Assembly: GCA_963753845.1 (NCBI GenBank)
Contig: CAVWEI010000005.1
Location: 85,226 to 149,225, forward strand
Direction: 5' to 3'
Source of the DNA: Thiosocius sp963753845
Lineage (GTDB): Bacteria > Pseudomonadota > Gammaproteobacteria > Chromatiales > Chromatiaceae
DNA: 64,000 bases
A model generated the notes under the pieces. The model saw only the letters and a list, made by a program, of their open reading frames with translations. It was not told where the DNA came from and made no database searches. Within the stretch, counting starts at the first letter, position 1. The number at the start of each line of letters is the position of its first letter. The position numbers and the translations under genes were made by a program. Shown piece after piece: positions 20,014 to 27,919 of the stretch.

Positions 20014-20748
20014 ATGAATGAAAATGTCCGCATCGTGATGGTGCATACCTCCCATCCCGGCAATATCGGTGCGGCTGCCCGCGCCATGAAGAACATGTGT
20101 CTGACCGAGCTCGTGCTGGTCAGGCCGCAGCATTTTCCCAGCCACGAGGCGACCTCGCGCGCATCGGGTGCGGATGACCTGCTGGCCAGGGCGAGGGTCG
20201 TTGACACCCTGGCCGAGGCCGTCTCGGATTGCCGCGTCGTGATCGGCGCCAGCGCGCGCCTGCGCTCGGTGCAGTGGTCGGTGCTGGCGCCGCGCGACGC
20301 TGCGCAGCTGGCCCGCAAAGAGGCTTCGATCGGCCCGGTCTCGATCGTGTTCGGTCGGGAGAGCTCGGGGCTGAGCAACGAGGAGCTTGACCTGTGTACC
20401 CACCTGGTTCACATCGCGACCAATCCTGAGTACAGCTCGCTCAACGTGGCCATGGCGGTGCAGGTGCTCAGCTACGAACTGATGCTGGCCACCGGGCAGG
20501 GTTCGCCTGACCAGGGGGGGCGGCAGCGGCTGGCGAGCAACGCGGAGATGGAAGGTTTTTTCGGTCACCTCGAACAGGCCCTGGACGAGATCGGTTTCAC
20601 GGATGAGCTGCGTGCCGAAAAGTTGCTGCGCCGCCTGCGCCGCCTTTTTCATCGCGCGGCGCCGGACAGCGAGGAGGTCAATATTCTGCGCGGAATTCTG
20701 AGCGCCGCGCAGGGGCGCAAATCGATGCGCCGGGATGCGCCAGGGTAG
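20014..20748 (+). CDS. trmJ: tRNA (cytidine/uridine-2'-O-)-methyltransferase TrmJ
   Basis: A 244-residue SPOUT-class enzyme that methylates the ribose of position 32 in tRNA anticodon loops. The N-terminal VMVHTSHPGNIGAAARAMKN, central IVFGRESSGLSNEEL and NPEYSSLNVAMAVQVLSYEL are the three SPOUT knot motifs. The short helical C-terminal extension (FFGHLEQALDEIGF) is typical of TrmJ. It precedes cysE and the isc operon, as in many gammaproteobacteria. A GC-rich imperfect hairpin without a T-run follows at about 20775-20810. Confidence 0.94.
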   Translation: MNENVRIVMVHTSHPGNIGAAARAMKNMCLTELVLVRPQHFPSHEATSRASGADDLLARARVVDTLAEAVSDCRVVIGASARLRSVQWSVLAPRDAAQLARKEASIGPVSIVFGRESSGLSNEELDLCTHLVHIATNPEYSSLNVAMAVQVLSYELMLATGQGSPDQGGRQRLASNAEMEGFFGHLEQALDEIGFTDELRAEKLLRRLRRLFHRAAPDSEEVNILRGILSAAQGRKSMRRDAPG

Positions 20749-20906
20749 CCTTCCGGTGGCATCTGCCGCGGCATGGCCCCCATCCCCGGCGGGGCGGGGC
20801 ACCGGGGGCTGTTGCGCAGGGATTGATCACGCGCCCGGCTTGCTGGTTGGGGTCCGCATAATTGAGTAGACTGCCCGGCCTTGGCCCATCATCAGCAGCA
20901 CAATCG

Positions 20907-21710
20907 ATGTTCGAAAAGATTCGGGAAGATTTAAGCGCGGTTTTCGACCGTGATCCGGCGGCCCGGAGCACCCTGGAAGTTCTCACCACCTACCCGGGTG
21001 TGCACGCAATGCTGTTTCATCGCCTGGGACATTGGTTGTGGCTGGCCGGCGCAAAATGGTTGGCACGGGTGGTGTCGCATATCGCGCGCTGGTTGACCGG
21101 GATCGAGATCCACCCGGGCGCCGTGATCGGCAGACGTTTCTTCATCGACCACGGCATGGGAGTCGTCATCGGCGAGACCGCCATTATCGGCGACGACTGC
21201 ACGCTCTACCATGGTGTCACCCTGGGCGGCACGAGCTGGCAGAAAGGCAAGCGTCATCCGACCCTGGGGAACGACGTGGTCGTGGGTGCAGGTGCCAAGG
21301 TTCTGGGCCCGATCGAGATCGGTTCCGGCGCGCGCATCGGCTCGAATGCCGTTGTGGTGCGTGACGTGCCGGCGCACAGCACCGTGGTCGGCGTCCCGGG
21401 TCGGCTGATCGAGCGCAAGGACGACGGGCCGGATACCGAGCACCGCGAAAAGATTGCCACCAAGATGGGATTCGACGCCTACGGTGCCACGTCTGACGCA
21501 CCGGACCCAGTGGCGCACGCGATCAATTGCATGCTGGATCATGTGCACGTCATGGAGGCCAAGATGCAGCGCATGTGCGAGGCAATGCGTGAGATGGGCT
21601 ATGAGCCTGGTGAGGACGATCTGCCCGATGACCTTGGCTCCTGCGAGATCATTTCCACGGCCGAAGAACTGCGCAAGATGCAGCTTCATGGCGGCGAGAA
21701 AGAGGATTGA
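20907..21710 (+). CDS. cysE: Serine O-acetyltransferase CysE
   Basis: 267 residues from ATG 20907 (MFEKIREDLSAVFDRDPAARS, the family's usual start). The left-handed beta-helix of hexapeptide repeats begins at IHPGAVIGRRFFIDHGMGVVI and continues through VTLGGTSWQKGKRHPTLG, a signature of SAT. It makes O-acetylserine for cysteine synthesis, which supplies the IscS substrate made downstream. An extended C-terminal tail follows the fold. Its transcript ends at the palindromic terminator before iscR. Confidence 0.93.
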   Translation: MFEKIREDLSAVFDRDPAARSTLEVLTTYPGVHAMLFHRLGHWLWLAGAKWLARVVSHIARWLTGIEIHPGAVIGRRFFIDHGMGVVIGETAIIGDDCTLYHGVTLGGTSWQKGKRHPTLGNDVVVGAGAKVLGPIEIGSGARIGSNAVVVRDVPAHSTVVGVPGRLIERKDDGPDTEHREKIATKMGFDAYGATSDAPDPVAHAINCMLDHVHVMEAKMQRMCEAMREMGYEPGEDDLPDDLGSCEIISTAEELRKMQLHGGEKED

Positions 21711-21713
21711 TTT

Positions 21714-21732
21714 CCCCCTGATCAGGGGGTTT
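21714..21732 (+). terminator. Terminator between cysE and iscR
   Basis: CCCCCTGATCAGGGGG is a perfect 16-bp palindrome starting 3 bp after the cysE stop and followed by TTT. It separates cysE from the isc promoter. Confidence 0.65.
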
Positions 21733-21735
21733 GGA

Positions 21736-21767
21736 ATTCTTGACTAAATTACTCGACAATGTATAGT
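21736..21767 (+). promoter_or_regulatory. isc operon promoter with IscR type 1 operator
   Basis: A promoter with TTGACT (21740-21745), a 16-bp spacer and TATAGT (21762-21767). Overlapping it, 21736-21760 matches the E. coli IscR type 1 consensus at 22 of 25 positions by hand alignment (ATTCTTGACTAAA on the left, CTCGAC on the right). This predicts autorepression of iscR and the operon by [2Fe-2S]-IscR. Confidence 0.78.
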
Positions 21768-21800
21768 CCGCAGCATCCAATTCTGGCGGAGTGCATACTG

Positions 21801-22292
21801 GTGAGGCTGACTACGAAGGGCCGTTACGCGGTTACAGCGATGCTTGATCTGGCCATTCATCATGGTGGCGGGCCGATCACGCTGTCCGACATCGCCCAGC
21901 GTCAGGGAATCTCGCTTTCGTACCTCGAGCAGCTTTTCTCGAGATTGCGCAAGCGCGACCTCGTGGCGAGCGTACGAGGCCCCGGCGGCGGTTATACGCT
22001 GGGGCGCGAAGCGGGCGATATCTATGTGGCGCAGGTCATCGCCGCGGTCGACGAGAACGTCGATACGACCCGTTGTGGCGGGGCGCACAATTGCCAGGAC
22101 AACCAGCAGTGCCTGACCCACGAACTGTGGCAGGACCTGAGTACCAGGATCTACGACTATCTGAACCAGATCAGCCTGCATGACCTGATGAGCCGGCGTG
22201 GTGTGCAGGAAGTGGCAGAACGTCAGGAAAACGGTGATGCCCGGGCATCTGTCCCGCTCGGTCAGCTCAAGGCAGAACCCGCGGGCGCCTGA
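21801..22292 (+). CDS. iscR: Fe-S responsive Rrf2-family regulator IscR
   Basis: 163 residues from GTG 21801, giving the canonical MRLTTKGRYAVTAMLDLA start; GGCGGAG lies 10 bases upstream. A winged-helix N-terminus is followed by the cluster-ligand cysteines C92, C98 and C104 at exactly the E. coli spacing. IscR with a [2Fe-2S] cluster represses the isc operon; apo-IscR activates other genes, including suf in E. coli. It is the first gene of the operon and lies directly below a strong operator match. Confidence 0.96.
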   Translation: MRLTTKGRYAVTAMLDLAIHHGGGPITLSDIAQRQGISLSYLEQLFSRLRKRDLVASVRGPGGGYTLGREAGDIYVAQVIAAVDENVDTTRCGGAHNCQDNQQCLTHELWQDLSTRIYDYLNQISLHDLMSRRGVQEVAERQENGDARASVPLGQLKAEPAGA

Positions 22293-22341
22293 TCCCCAAC
22301 TTGAATTAAACAACAGGAAGGTGGCAGTTGCGGAGCGCTTC

Positions 22342-23556
22342 ATGAAATTCCCGATTTACCTTGATTACTCGGCGACGACGCCGGTCGACCCGCGGGTTGC
22401 GGAGAAGATGTGCGCGTGCCTGACGCCTGAGGGTGTGTTTGGAAACCCGGCATCGCGCTCGCACGCGTTTGGCTGGGCGGCGGAGCAACTGGTGGACGAA
22501 GCGCGGGCGAACGTGGCGGCGCTGGTGGGAGCGGACCCGAGGGAGATCATCTGGACCTCGGGTGCGACCGAATCCGACAATCTGGCGATCAAGGGTGCAG
22601 CGCACTTCTACCAGAAGCAGGGCCGGCACATCATCACGCTCAAGACCGAGCACAAGGCGGTGCTGGACACCTGCCGGCAGCTCGAGCGAGAAGGGTTCGA
22701 GGTGAGCTATCTCGACGTGCAGCCCTCTGGTCTGCTGGACCTGGGTGTGCTGGAGTCTGCGATCCGGCCGGACACGGTGCTGGTGTCGGTGATGCACGTG
22801 AACAATGAGATCGGGGTGATCCAGGATATCGCGGCGATTGGTGCCCTTTGTCGCGAGCGCAAGGTGATCTTCCACGTGGATGCGGCGCAGAGCCCGGGAA
22901 AGGTGGCGATCGACTTGTCGGCGCTGCCGGTCGACCTGATGAGCTTCAGTGCACATAAGGTATACGGCCCGAAGGGGATCGGTGCGCTGTACGTGAGGCG
23001 CAAGCCGCGCATCCGGCTGGAGGCTCAGATGCACGGAGGCGGGCATGAACGCGGCCTGCGTTCGGGGACCTTGCCGACGCACCAGATCGTGGGGATGGGC
23101 GAGGCGTTCCGGATAGCGCGCGAGGAGATGGCGGAGGAAAACGCCCGGATCCTGGCGCTGCGCACCCGCCTCTACGAAGGCCTGAAGGACATGGAAGAGG
23201 TGTACTTGAACGGCGATCTGGAGCAGCGGATCGCCGGGAACCTGAACATCAGCTTCAATTTTGTCGAGGGAGAGAGCCTGATGATGGCGCTCAAGGACAT
23301 GGCGGTGTCATCGGGCTCGGCCTGTACCTCGTCGAGTCTGGAGCCCAGCTATGTGCTTCGGGCGCTGGGGCGCGAGGACGAACTGGCGCACAGTTCGCTG
23401 CGTTTCACCCTGGGTCGGTTTACGACCGAGGAAGAGGTCGACTATGTGCTTTCACAGGTGCGGGGCCAGGTGGAGCGCCTGCGCGACCTGAGTCCCCTGT
23501 GGGACATGTACAAGGACGGCATCGATCTGAAGAGTGTGGAGTGGGTGGCGCATTAG
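22342..23556 (+). CDS. iscS: Cysteine desulfurase IscS
   Basis: A 404-residue PLP enzyme that takes sulfur from cysteine for Fe-S clusters, thiamine and tRNA thiolation. The PLP lysine K206 (SFSAHKVYGPKG) and the persulfide cysteine C328 in the mobile loop (SSGSACTSSSLEPSYVLRAL) are at the E. coli positions. The C-terminus ends in the IscU-binding GIDLKSVEWVAH. ATG 22342 has GGAG 6 bases upstream. It is the only cysteine desulfurase in the window, so it may also serve the sufE-containing operon. Confidence 0.97.
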   Translation: MKFPIYLDYSATTPVDPRVAEKMCACLTPEGVFGNPASRSHAFGWAAEQLVDEARANVAALVGADPREIIWTSGATESDNLAIKGAAHFYQKQGRHIITLKTEHKAVLDTCRQLEREGFEVSYLDVQPSGLLDLGVLESAIRPDTVLVSVMHVNNEIGVIQDIAAIGALCRERKVIFHVDAAQSPGKVAIDLSALPVDLMSFSAHKVYGPKGIGALYVRRKPRIRLEAQMHGGGHERGLRSGTLPTHQIVGMGEAFRIAREEMAEENARILALRTRLYEGLKDMEEVYLNGDLEQRIAGNLNISFNFVEGESLMMALKDMAVSSGSACTSSSLEPSYVLRALGREDELAHSSLRFTLGRFTTEEEVDYVLSQVRGQVERLRDLSPLWDMYKDGIDLKSVEWVAH

Positions 23557-23562
23557 GTGTAG

Positions 23563-23610
23563 CCTTCCTCTGGGGAAGGTAGAATGTCCCGATATTGTGC
23601 GGGTTTTCCC
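23563..23610 (+). other. Two adjacent stem-loops after iscS
   Basis: CCTTCC-TCTGG-GGAAGG (23563-23579) and GCGGG-TTTT-CCCGC (23597-23610) lie in the 132-bp gap between iscS and the RRM gene. Neither has a clear T-tail, so they may be attenuating or RNA-stabilising elements. Confidence 0.4.
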
Positions 23611-23688
23611 GCTAGTCTCCCGGTGCTTCGTGGTTCGGTCGCCGGTGGATTTTTTGTCTACGGACCACACGCTTGAGAGCATTCTAGA

Positions 23689-23958
23689 ATGAATATATAT
23701 GTAGGTAATCTGGCATACGGTGTCACCGATGACGATCTGCGTGAGGCCTTCGCTGCCTTTGGCGAGGTGGAGCGTGCCAGTGTGATCATGGATCGCGACA
23801 CGGGTCGCTCAAAGGGATTTGGCTTTGTTGAAATGCCGGATAACTCGCAGGCCGATGCTGCGATCAAAGGGCTCAATGAAAAAGAACTTTCCGGTCGCGC
23901 CATTCGTGTGAACGAGGCCAAGCCTCGAGAAGATCGCCCGCGCCGCCCGCGCTACTGA
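23689..23958 (+). CDS. Single-RRM RNA-binding protein
   Basis: An 89-residue glycine-rich-type RNA-binding protein: RNP2 is IYVGNL (residues 3-8), RNP1 is SKGFGFVEM, and a short basic tail (REDRPRRPRY) follows. It binds single-stranded RNA; such bacterial RRM proteins are often cold-induced. Unusually it sits between iscS and iscU in the same direction, 132 bp after iscS and 74 bp before iscU. Whether it is co-transcribed or has its own promoter cannot be decided from sequence. Confidence 0.92.
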   Translation: MNIYVGNLAYGVTDDDLREAFAAFGEVERASVIMDRDTGRSKGFGFVEMPDNSQADAAIKGLNEKELSGRAIRVNEAKPREDRPRRPRY

Positions 23959-24032
23959 TCTGAGCGGAAGATGAAGGGCCACCCGGTCCGTTGGGACCGG
24001 GCGGCCTGATACAGAGTCAAAGAGGTACGACC

Positions 24033-24416
24033 ATGGCTTACAGCGAAAAAGTCATCGATCACTACGAGCGTCCGCGCAATGTCGGCGTGCTCGACAAGGA
24101 TGCGCAAAATGTAGGTACCGGCATGGTGGGTGCGCCGGCCTGCGGTGACGTGATGCGTCTGCAGATCCAGGTCAACGACAATGGCGTTATCGAAGATGCC
24201 AAGTTCAAGACCTACGGTTGCGGCTCGGCAATTGCCTCGAGTTCTCTGCTGACCGAGTGGGTGAAGGGCAAAACCCTGGATGAGGCGCGCCTGATCAAGA
24301 ATTCACAGATCGCCGAGGAACTGGCCCTGCCGCCCGTCAAGGTGCATTGCTCGGTGTTGGCCGAAGATGCGATCAAGGCCGCGATCGCCGATCTGCAGTC
24401 CAAGCAGCGCGATTGA
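24033..24416 (+). CDS. iscU: Fe-S cluster scaffold IscU
   Basis: 127 residues from ATG 24033 behind AAAGAGG. The cluster ligands C37, C63 and C106 and D39 are present (GAPACGDVM, YGCGSAIASSSLLTEW, KVHCSVLAEDA), and the HscA recognition motif LPPVK is at 99-103. It receives sulfur from IscS and assembles [2Fe-2S] clusters. It is separated from iscS by the RRM gene. Confidence 0.97.
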   Translation: MAYSEKVIDHYERPRNVGVLDKDAQNVGTGMVGAPACGDVMRLQIQVNDNGVIEDAKFKTYGCGSAIASSSLLTEWVKGKTLDEARLIKNSQIAEELALPPVKVHCSVLAEDAIKAAIADLQSKQRD

Positions 24417-24435
24417 TCTGCTGCCGGGAGGTTTC

Positions 24436-24759
24436 ATGGCAATCACACTGACAGAGGCTGCCGCGCATCGCGTTCAGACCTTCCTGGAAGGTCGCGGTCG
24501 TGGTCTCGGTGTGCGCCTCGGCGTAAAGACATCCGGTTGTTCCGGGCTGGCCTATGTGCTGGAGTTCGTCGACGATTGCGACGAAGGCGACGAGGTATTT
24601 GAGGACCGCGGCGTGAAGGTGGTCATCGACAAGAAGAGTCTCGTCTATCTGGACGGGACTGAGCTGGACTACGGCAAGGAAGGCCTGAACGAGGGTTTCA
24701 AGTTCAACAATCCGAACGTCACGGACGCATGCGGTTGCGGCGAGAGCTTCAAAGTCTGA
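24436..24759 (+). CDS. iscA: A-type Fe-S carrier IscA
   Basis: 107 residues from ATG 24436 with GGGAGG upstream. The ligand cysteines are C35, C99 and C101 (TSGCSGLAYV, CGCGESFKV). It passes clusters from IscU to targets and can bind iron. It lies 19 bp after iscU. Confidence 0.95.
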   Translation: MAITLTEAAAHRVQTFLEGRGRGLGVRLGVKTSGCSGLAYVLEFVDDCDEGDEVFEDRGVKVVIDKKSLVYLDGTELDYGKEGLNEGFKFNNPNVTDACGCGESFKV

Positions 24760-24783
24760 CGTCCAGCTGAAAGCCGAAGCATC

Positions 24784-24806
24784 GACGCCCGCCTCATGCG
24801 GGCGTC
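24784..24806 (+). terminator. Intercistronic hairpin between iscA and hscB
   Basis: A perfect 9-bp GC-rich stem (GACGCCCGC / GCGGGCGTC) with a 5-nt loop, followed only by ATTGATT. It lies inside the isc operon, so it could be a partial terminator or an RNA processing/stabilising element that sets the ratio of iscRSUA to hscBA-fdx. Confidence 0.5.
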
Positions 24807-24823
24807 ATTGATTGGATACCCCG

Positions 24824-25369
24824 ATGTTCGATTTTTCCAGGAACTATTTCGAGCTGTTCGGCATGCCGGTGGATTTTCTATTGGATACCGGCGAGCTTGC
24901 CGCGCGCTACCGCGAATTGCAGAAGGTGGTTCACCCGGATCGCTTCGCAGCAGCCGGAGGGCACAGCCAGCGGCTTTCGCTGCAGAGCGCGACCATGGTC
25001 AACGAGGCCTATGAATGGCTGAAGGATCCACTCAAACGCGCGCAGTATCTTCTGGGCCTCAAGGGTGTCGAGACGGATGGGCAACAACAGACCCTGAACG
25101 ACCCCGCCTTCCTGATGGAGCAGATGGAATTGCGCGAGGCACTGGCCGGGGTGCGGGAGGCGAGCGACCCACAGGCCGAACTCGATGTGCTTCTGCGACA
25201 GATAAGCCAGATGATAAAGACCCAAGTTGCGCAGCTGGCGGTTCAGTTTGAGGATTCGAGCCCCGCTCAACTGGCCGCCGCGGCACAGACGGTGCAGAAG
25301 ATGCAGTTTCTGAACAAGCTTCTTGCAGAGGCTGAGGCCGTCGATGCCGAGCTGGAAGAGGGCTGCTGA
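24824..25369 (+). CDS. hscB: Fe-S co-chaperone HscB
   Basis: A 181-residue J-type co-chaperone. The J domain holds the HPD motif at 37-39 (VVHPDRF), and a C-terminal three-helix domain binds IscU. It stimulates the HscA ATPase and delivers IscU to it. ATG 24824 is chosen because it matches the family start MFDFSRNYFELFGM. Its stop codon overlaps the hscA start by 1 bp. Confidence 0.94.
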   Translation: MFDFSRNYFELFGMPVDFLLDTGELAARYRELQKVVHPDRFAAAGGHSQRLSLQSATMVNEAYEWLKDPLKRAQYLLGLKGVETDGQQQTLNDPAFLMEQMELREALAGVREASDPQAELDVLLRQISQMIKTQVAQLAVQFEDSSPAQLAAAAQTVQKMQFLNKLLAEAEAVDAELEEGC

Positions 25370-27267
25370 TGGCCCTTCTGCAGATAGCCGAACCCGGCCA
25401 GTCGGCGGCGCCGCATCAGCATCGGCTGGCGGTTGGAATCGACCTGGGCACGACCAACTCACTGGTGGCAACGGTGCGAAGCGGCCGGGCAGAGACCCTG
25501 CCGGATGCGCAGGGTCGTCACTTGTTACCGTCCGTGGTGCGCTACGCGGCCGCGGGCATCGAGGTAGGTGAGGCTGCGCGACTGGCGGCTGCCGGTGACC
25601 CGCTGAATACCATTTCTTCGGCCAAGCGTTTGATCGGGCGTCGCGTCGGTGAGCTCAAGTCGCTCGGGACCGAACTGCCTTACGAGTTTGTCGCGGCTGA
25701 CGGCGCGGTGCCGCGCATACGTACCCTCGCCGGCGATGTTACGCCGATCGAGGTGTCTGCCGAGATCCTCAAGGTGCTCGGTCGGCGGGCGCAGGAGACG
25801 CTCGGCGGCGACCTGGCCGGGGTGGTCATCACCGTGCCGGCCTATTTCGACGACGCTCAGCGCCAGGCAACCAAGGATGCGGCGCGCCTGGCCGGGTTGC
25901 ATGTATACCGCCTGCTCAACGAACCCACCGCGGCGGCTGTTGCCTACGGACTCGACCGCGGTGCCGACGGCGTGCATGCGATCTACGATCTCGGTGGCGG
26001 CACCTTTGATGTCTCGATTCTGCGCCTGCACAAGGGCGTGTTCGAGGTCATGGCGACCGGCGGCGACTCGGCACTGGGTGGTGATGATTTCGATAGCGCC
26101 GTGGCAACCTGGCTGCTTGCTGAAGCGGGCCTGTCCACAGATGCCGATCGCGGCACCCTGCGGCATGTGCTGGACCAGGCGCGTGCTGCCAAGGAGGCCC
26201 TGGCGATGCAGCCGTCGGTGACGGTGACGGTTTCCCTGCCGCAGGGCGGCGACTGGCAGGGCGACCTGGCACGCGGGCAGTTGGCTGAACTCATCGATCC
26301 CCTGATCCGCAAGACCATAAAGACCTGCCGAAGGGTCGTGCGCGATGCCGGTGTGAGTGTCGACGAGATCGAAGACGTAGTCATGGTGGGAGGCTCCACG
26401 CGAACCCTGCGGGTGCGCGAGATGGTCGCGGAGTTCTTCGGGCGTGAGCCCTTGGTGGATATCGATCCGGATCTTGTCGTGGCCATCGGCGCGGCGATCC
26501 AGGCCGACGTCCTGGCTGGAAACAAGCCGGACCAGGACATGTTGCTGCTGGACGTCAACCCGCTTTCGCTCGGTATCGAGACCATGGGGGGGCTGACCGA
26601 GCGGATCATCCCGCGCAATACCACCATCCCGGTGGCGCGCGCGCAGGAATTTACGACCTTCAAGGACGGCCAGACCGCGATGGCGGTCCACGTGGTACAG
26701 GGCGAGCGCGAACTGGTCTCGGATTGTCGCTCGCTGGCTCGCTTCGAGCTGCGTGGGATTCCGCCGATGGTGGCCGGTGCAGCGCGCATCCGTGTGACGT
26801 TCTCGGTGGATGCGGACGGCCTGCTGCAGGTCGAGGCGAGAGAGCAGACATCGGGCGTTTCGGCGAGTATCGAGGTGAAGCCGTCCTACGGTCTTACCGA
26901 TGACGAGATCACCGGGATGTTGCAGGCCTCGGTGGATCATGCGCGTGACGATATGGACCTGCGGCGCCTGGTCGAGGAACGGGTCGAGGCACGGCGGGTG
27001 ATCGAGGCGTTGAACGCCGCGTTGGCCGGCGACGGCGACGAGCTGCTGTCGGCGGCAGAACGCGCAGACTTGGAGCAGGCACTGGAGCGGCTGAGCGTCA
27101 CGGCCAGGGATTCGCAGGATCCGGGCGAGGTTGAGGCAGCGATCAGGCAGTTGGAGAAAGACTGCGAGTTCTATGTTGAACGACGCATGAACAGTGGTAT
27201 CCGAAAGGCCATGGCCGGCCACCGGGTCGACGAGTTCACGCGCGAGGATGGCCCGGAGGCCGATTGA
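25369..27267 (+). CDS. hscA: Hsp70-type Fe-S chaperone HscA
   Basis: A 632-residue Hsp70 dedicated to IscU. The nucleotide-binding domain has GIDLGTTNSLVA, DLGGGTFDVSIL and VVMVGGSTRTLRVR. The linker DVNPLSLGIETMGG leads into the substrate-binding domain, which recognises the LPPVK of IscU. It is slightly longer than E. coli HscA (616) because of the N-terminal extension. Starts at the hscB stop, so translation is probably coupled. Confidence 0.96.
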   Translation: MALLQIAEPGQSAAPHQHRLAVGIDLGTTNSLVATVRSGRAETLPDAQGRHLLPSVVRYAAAGIEVGEAARLAAAGDPLNTISSAKRLIGRRVGELKSLGTELPYEFVAADGAVPRIRTLAGDVTPIEVSAEILKVLGRRAQETLGGDLAGVVITVPAYFDDAQRQATKDAARLAGLHVYRLLNEPTAAAVAYGLDRGADGVHAIYDLGGGTFDVSILRLHKGVFEVMATGGDSALGGDDFDSAVATWLLAEAGLSTDADRGTLRHVLDQARAAKEALAMQPSVTVTVSLPQGGDWQGDLARGQLAELIDPLIRKTIKTCRRVVRDAGVSVDEIEDVVMVGGSTRTLRVREMVAEFFGREPLVDIDPDLVVAIGAAIQADVLAGNKPDQDMLLLDVNPLSLGIETMGGLTERIIPRNTTIPVARAQEFTTFKDGQTAMAVHVVQGERELVSDCRSLARFELRGIPPMVAGAARIRVTFSVDADGLLQVEAREQTSGVSASIEVKPSYGLTDDEITGMLQASVDHARDDMDLRRLVEERVEARRVIEALNAALAGDGDELLSAAERADLEQALERLSVTARDSQDPGEVEAAIRQLEKDCEFYVERRMNSGIRKAMAGHRVDEFTREDGPEAD

Positions 27268-27272
27268 AGCAC

Positions 27273-27611
27273 ATGCCCCAAATCATTATTCTTCCGCATG
27301 CCGAGATCTGCCCCGAAGGTGCCGCGTTCGAGGCGGAACCGGGTCAGACCATATGCGATGCGGCACTGGCGCACGATATCGAGATCGAGCATGCGTGCGA
27401 GAAATCCTGTGCCTGCACGACCTGCCACGTGATCGTGCGCGAAGGCTTCGATTCGCTGGCCGAGTCCAGCGAGGAAGAAGACGATCTGCTTGACAAGGCC
27501 TGGGGGCTGGAGCCCGAGTCTCGCTTGAGCTGCCAGGCCCTGGTCGGCGACGAGGACCTCGTGGTGGAGATACCGAAATACACGATCAACCATGCCAGTG
27601 AAAATCACTAG
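27273..27611 (+). CDS. fdx: ISC-type [2Fe-2S] ferredoxin
   Basis: 112 residues from ATG 27273 (a TTG at 27264 would overlap hscA). The four ligands are C42, C48, C51 and C87, at the same positions as in E. coli Fdx (CEKSCACTTCH ... SRLSCQ). It supplies electrons for cluster assembly on IscU. Confidence 0.95.
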   Translation: MPQIIILPHAEICPEGAAFEAEPGQTICDAALAHDIEIEHACEKSCACTTCHVIVREGFDSLAESSEEEDDLLDKAWGLEPESRLSCQALVGDEDLVVEIPKYTINHASENH

Positions 27612-27630
27612 AGATCGCGGAGAAATTCGA

Positions 27631-27831
27631 ATGAGCCTCAAGTGGATCGACGTTCTCGACATCGCCATCGAGCTGGATGAGGCACACCCTGACGTGGATC
27701 CGACCCAGGTCAATTTCGTCGATTTGATGGGTTGGGTGATGGCCCTGCCGGATTTCGACGATGCAAAGGAACACTGCGGCGAAAAGATCCTCGAGGCCAT
27801 CCAGGCGGCATGGATCGAGGAACGTGAGTGA
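27631..27831 (+). CDS. iscX: Fe-S assembly accessory protein IscX
   Basis: 66 residues from ATG 27631 (GGAG 8 bases upstream), with the highly conserved MSLKWIDVLDIAIELDEAHP and DLMGWVMALPDFDD segments. IscX binds IscS and iron and tunes cluster assembly. It closes the isc operon. Confidence 0.95.
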   Translation: MSLKWIDVLDIAIELDEAHPDVDPTQVNFVDLMGWVMALPDFDDAKEHCGEKILEAIQAAWIEERE

Positions 27832-27919
27832 GTCGGTCGTGGTCACTGCCTTCGACTGAGAGCTGTTCGTCGGCTGATGCGGTGGCGAACGACACACACG
27901 CCATATTCCAGGAGGATGT

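Noticed and set aside
20775..20810. GC-rich hairpin after trmJ as a terminator
   Set aside because: Several alternative G/C pairings are possible and no T-run follows.
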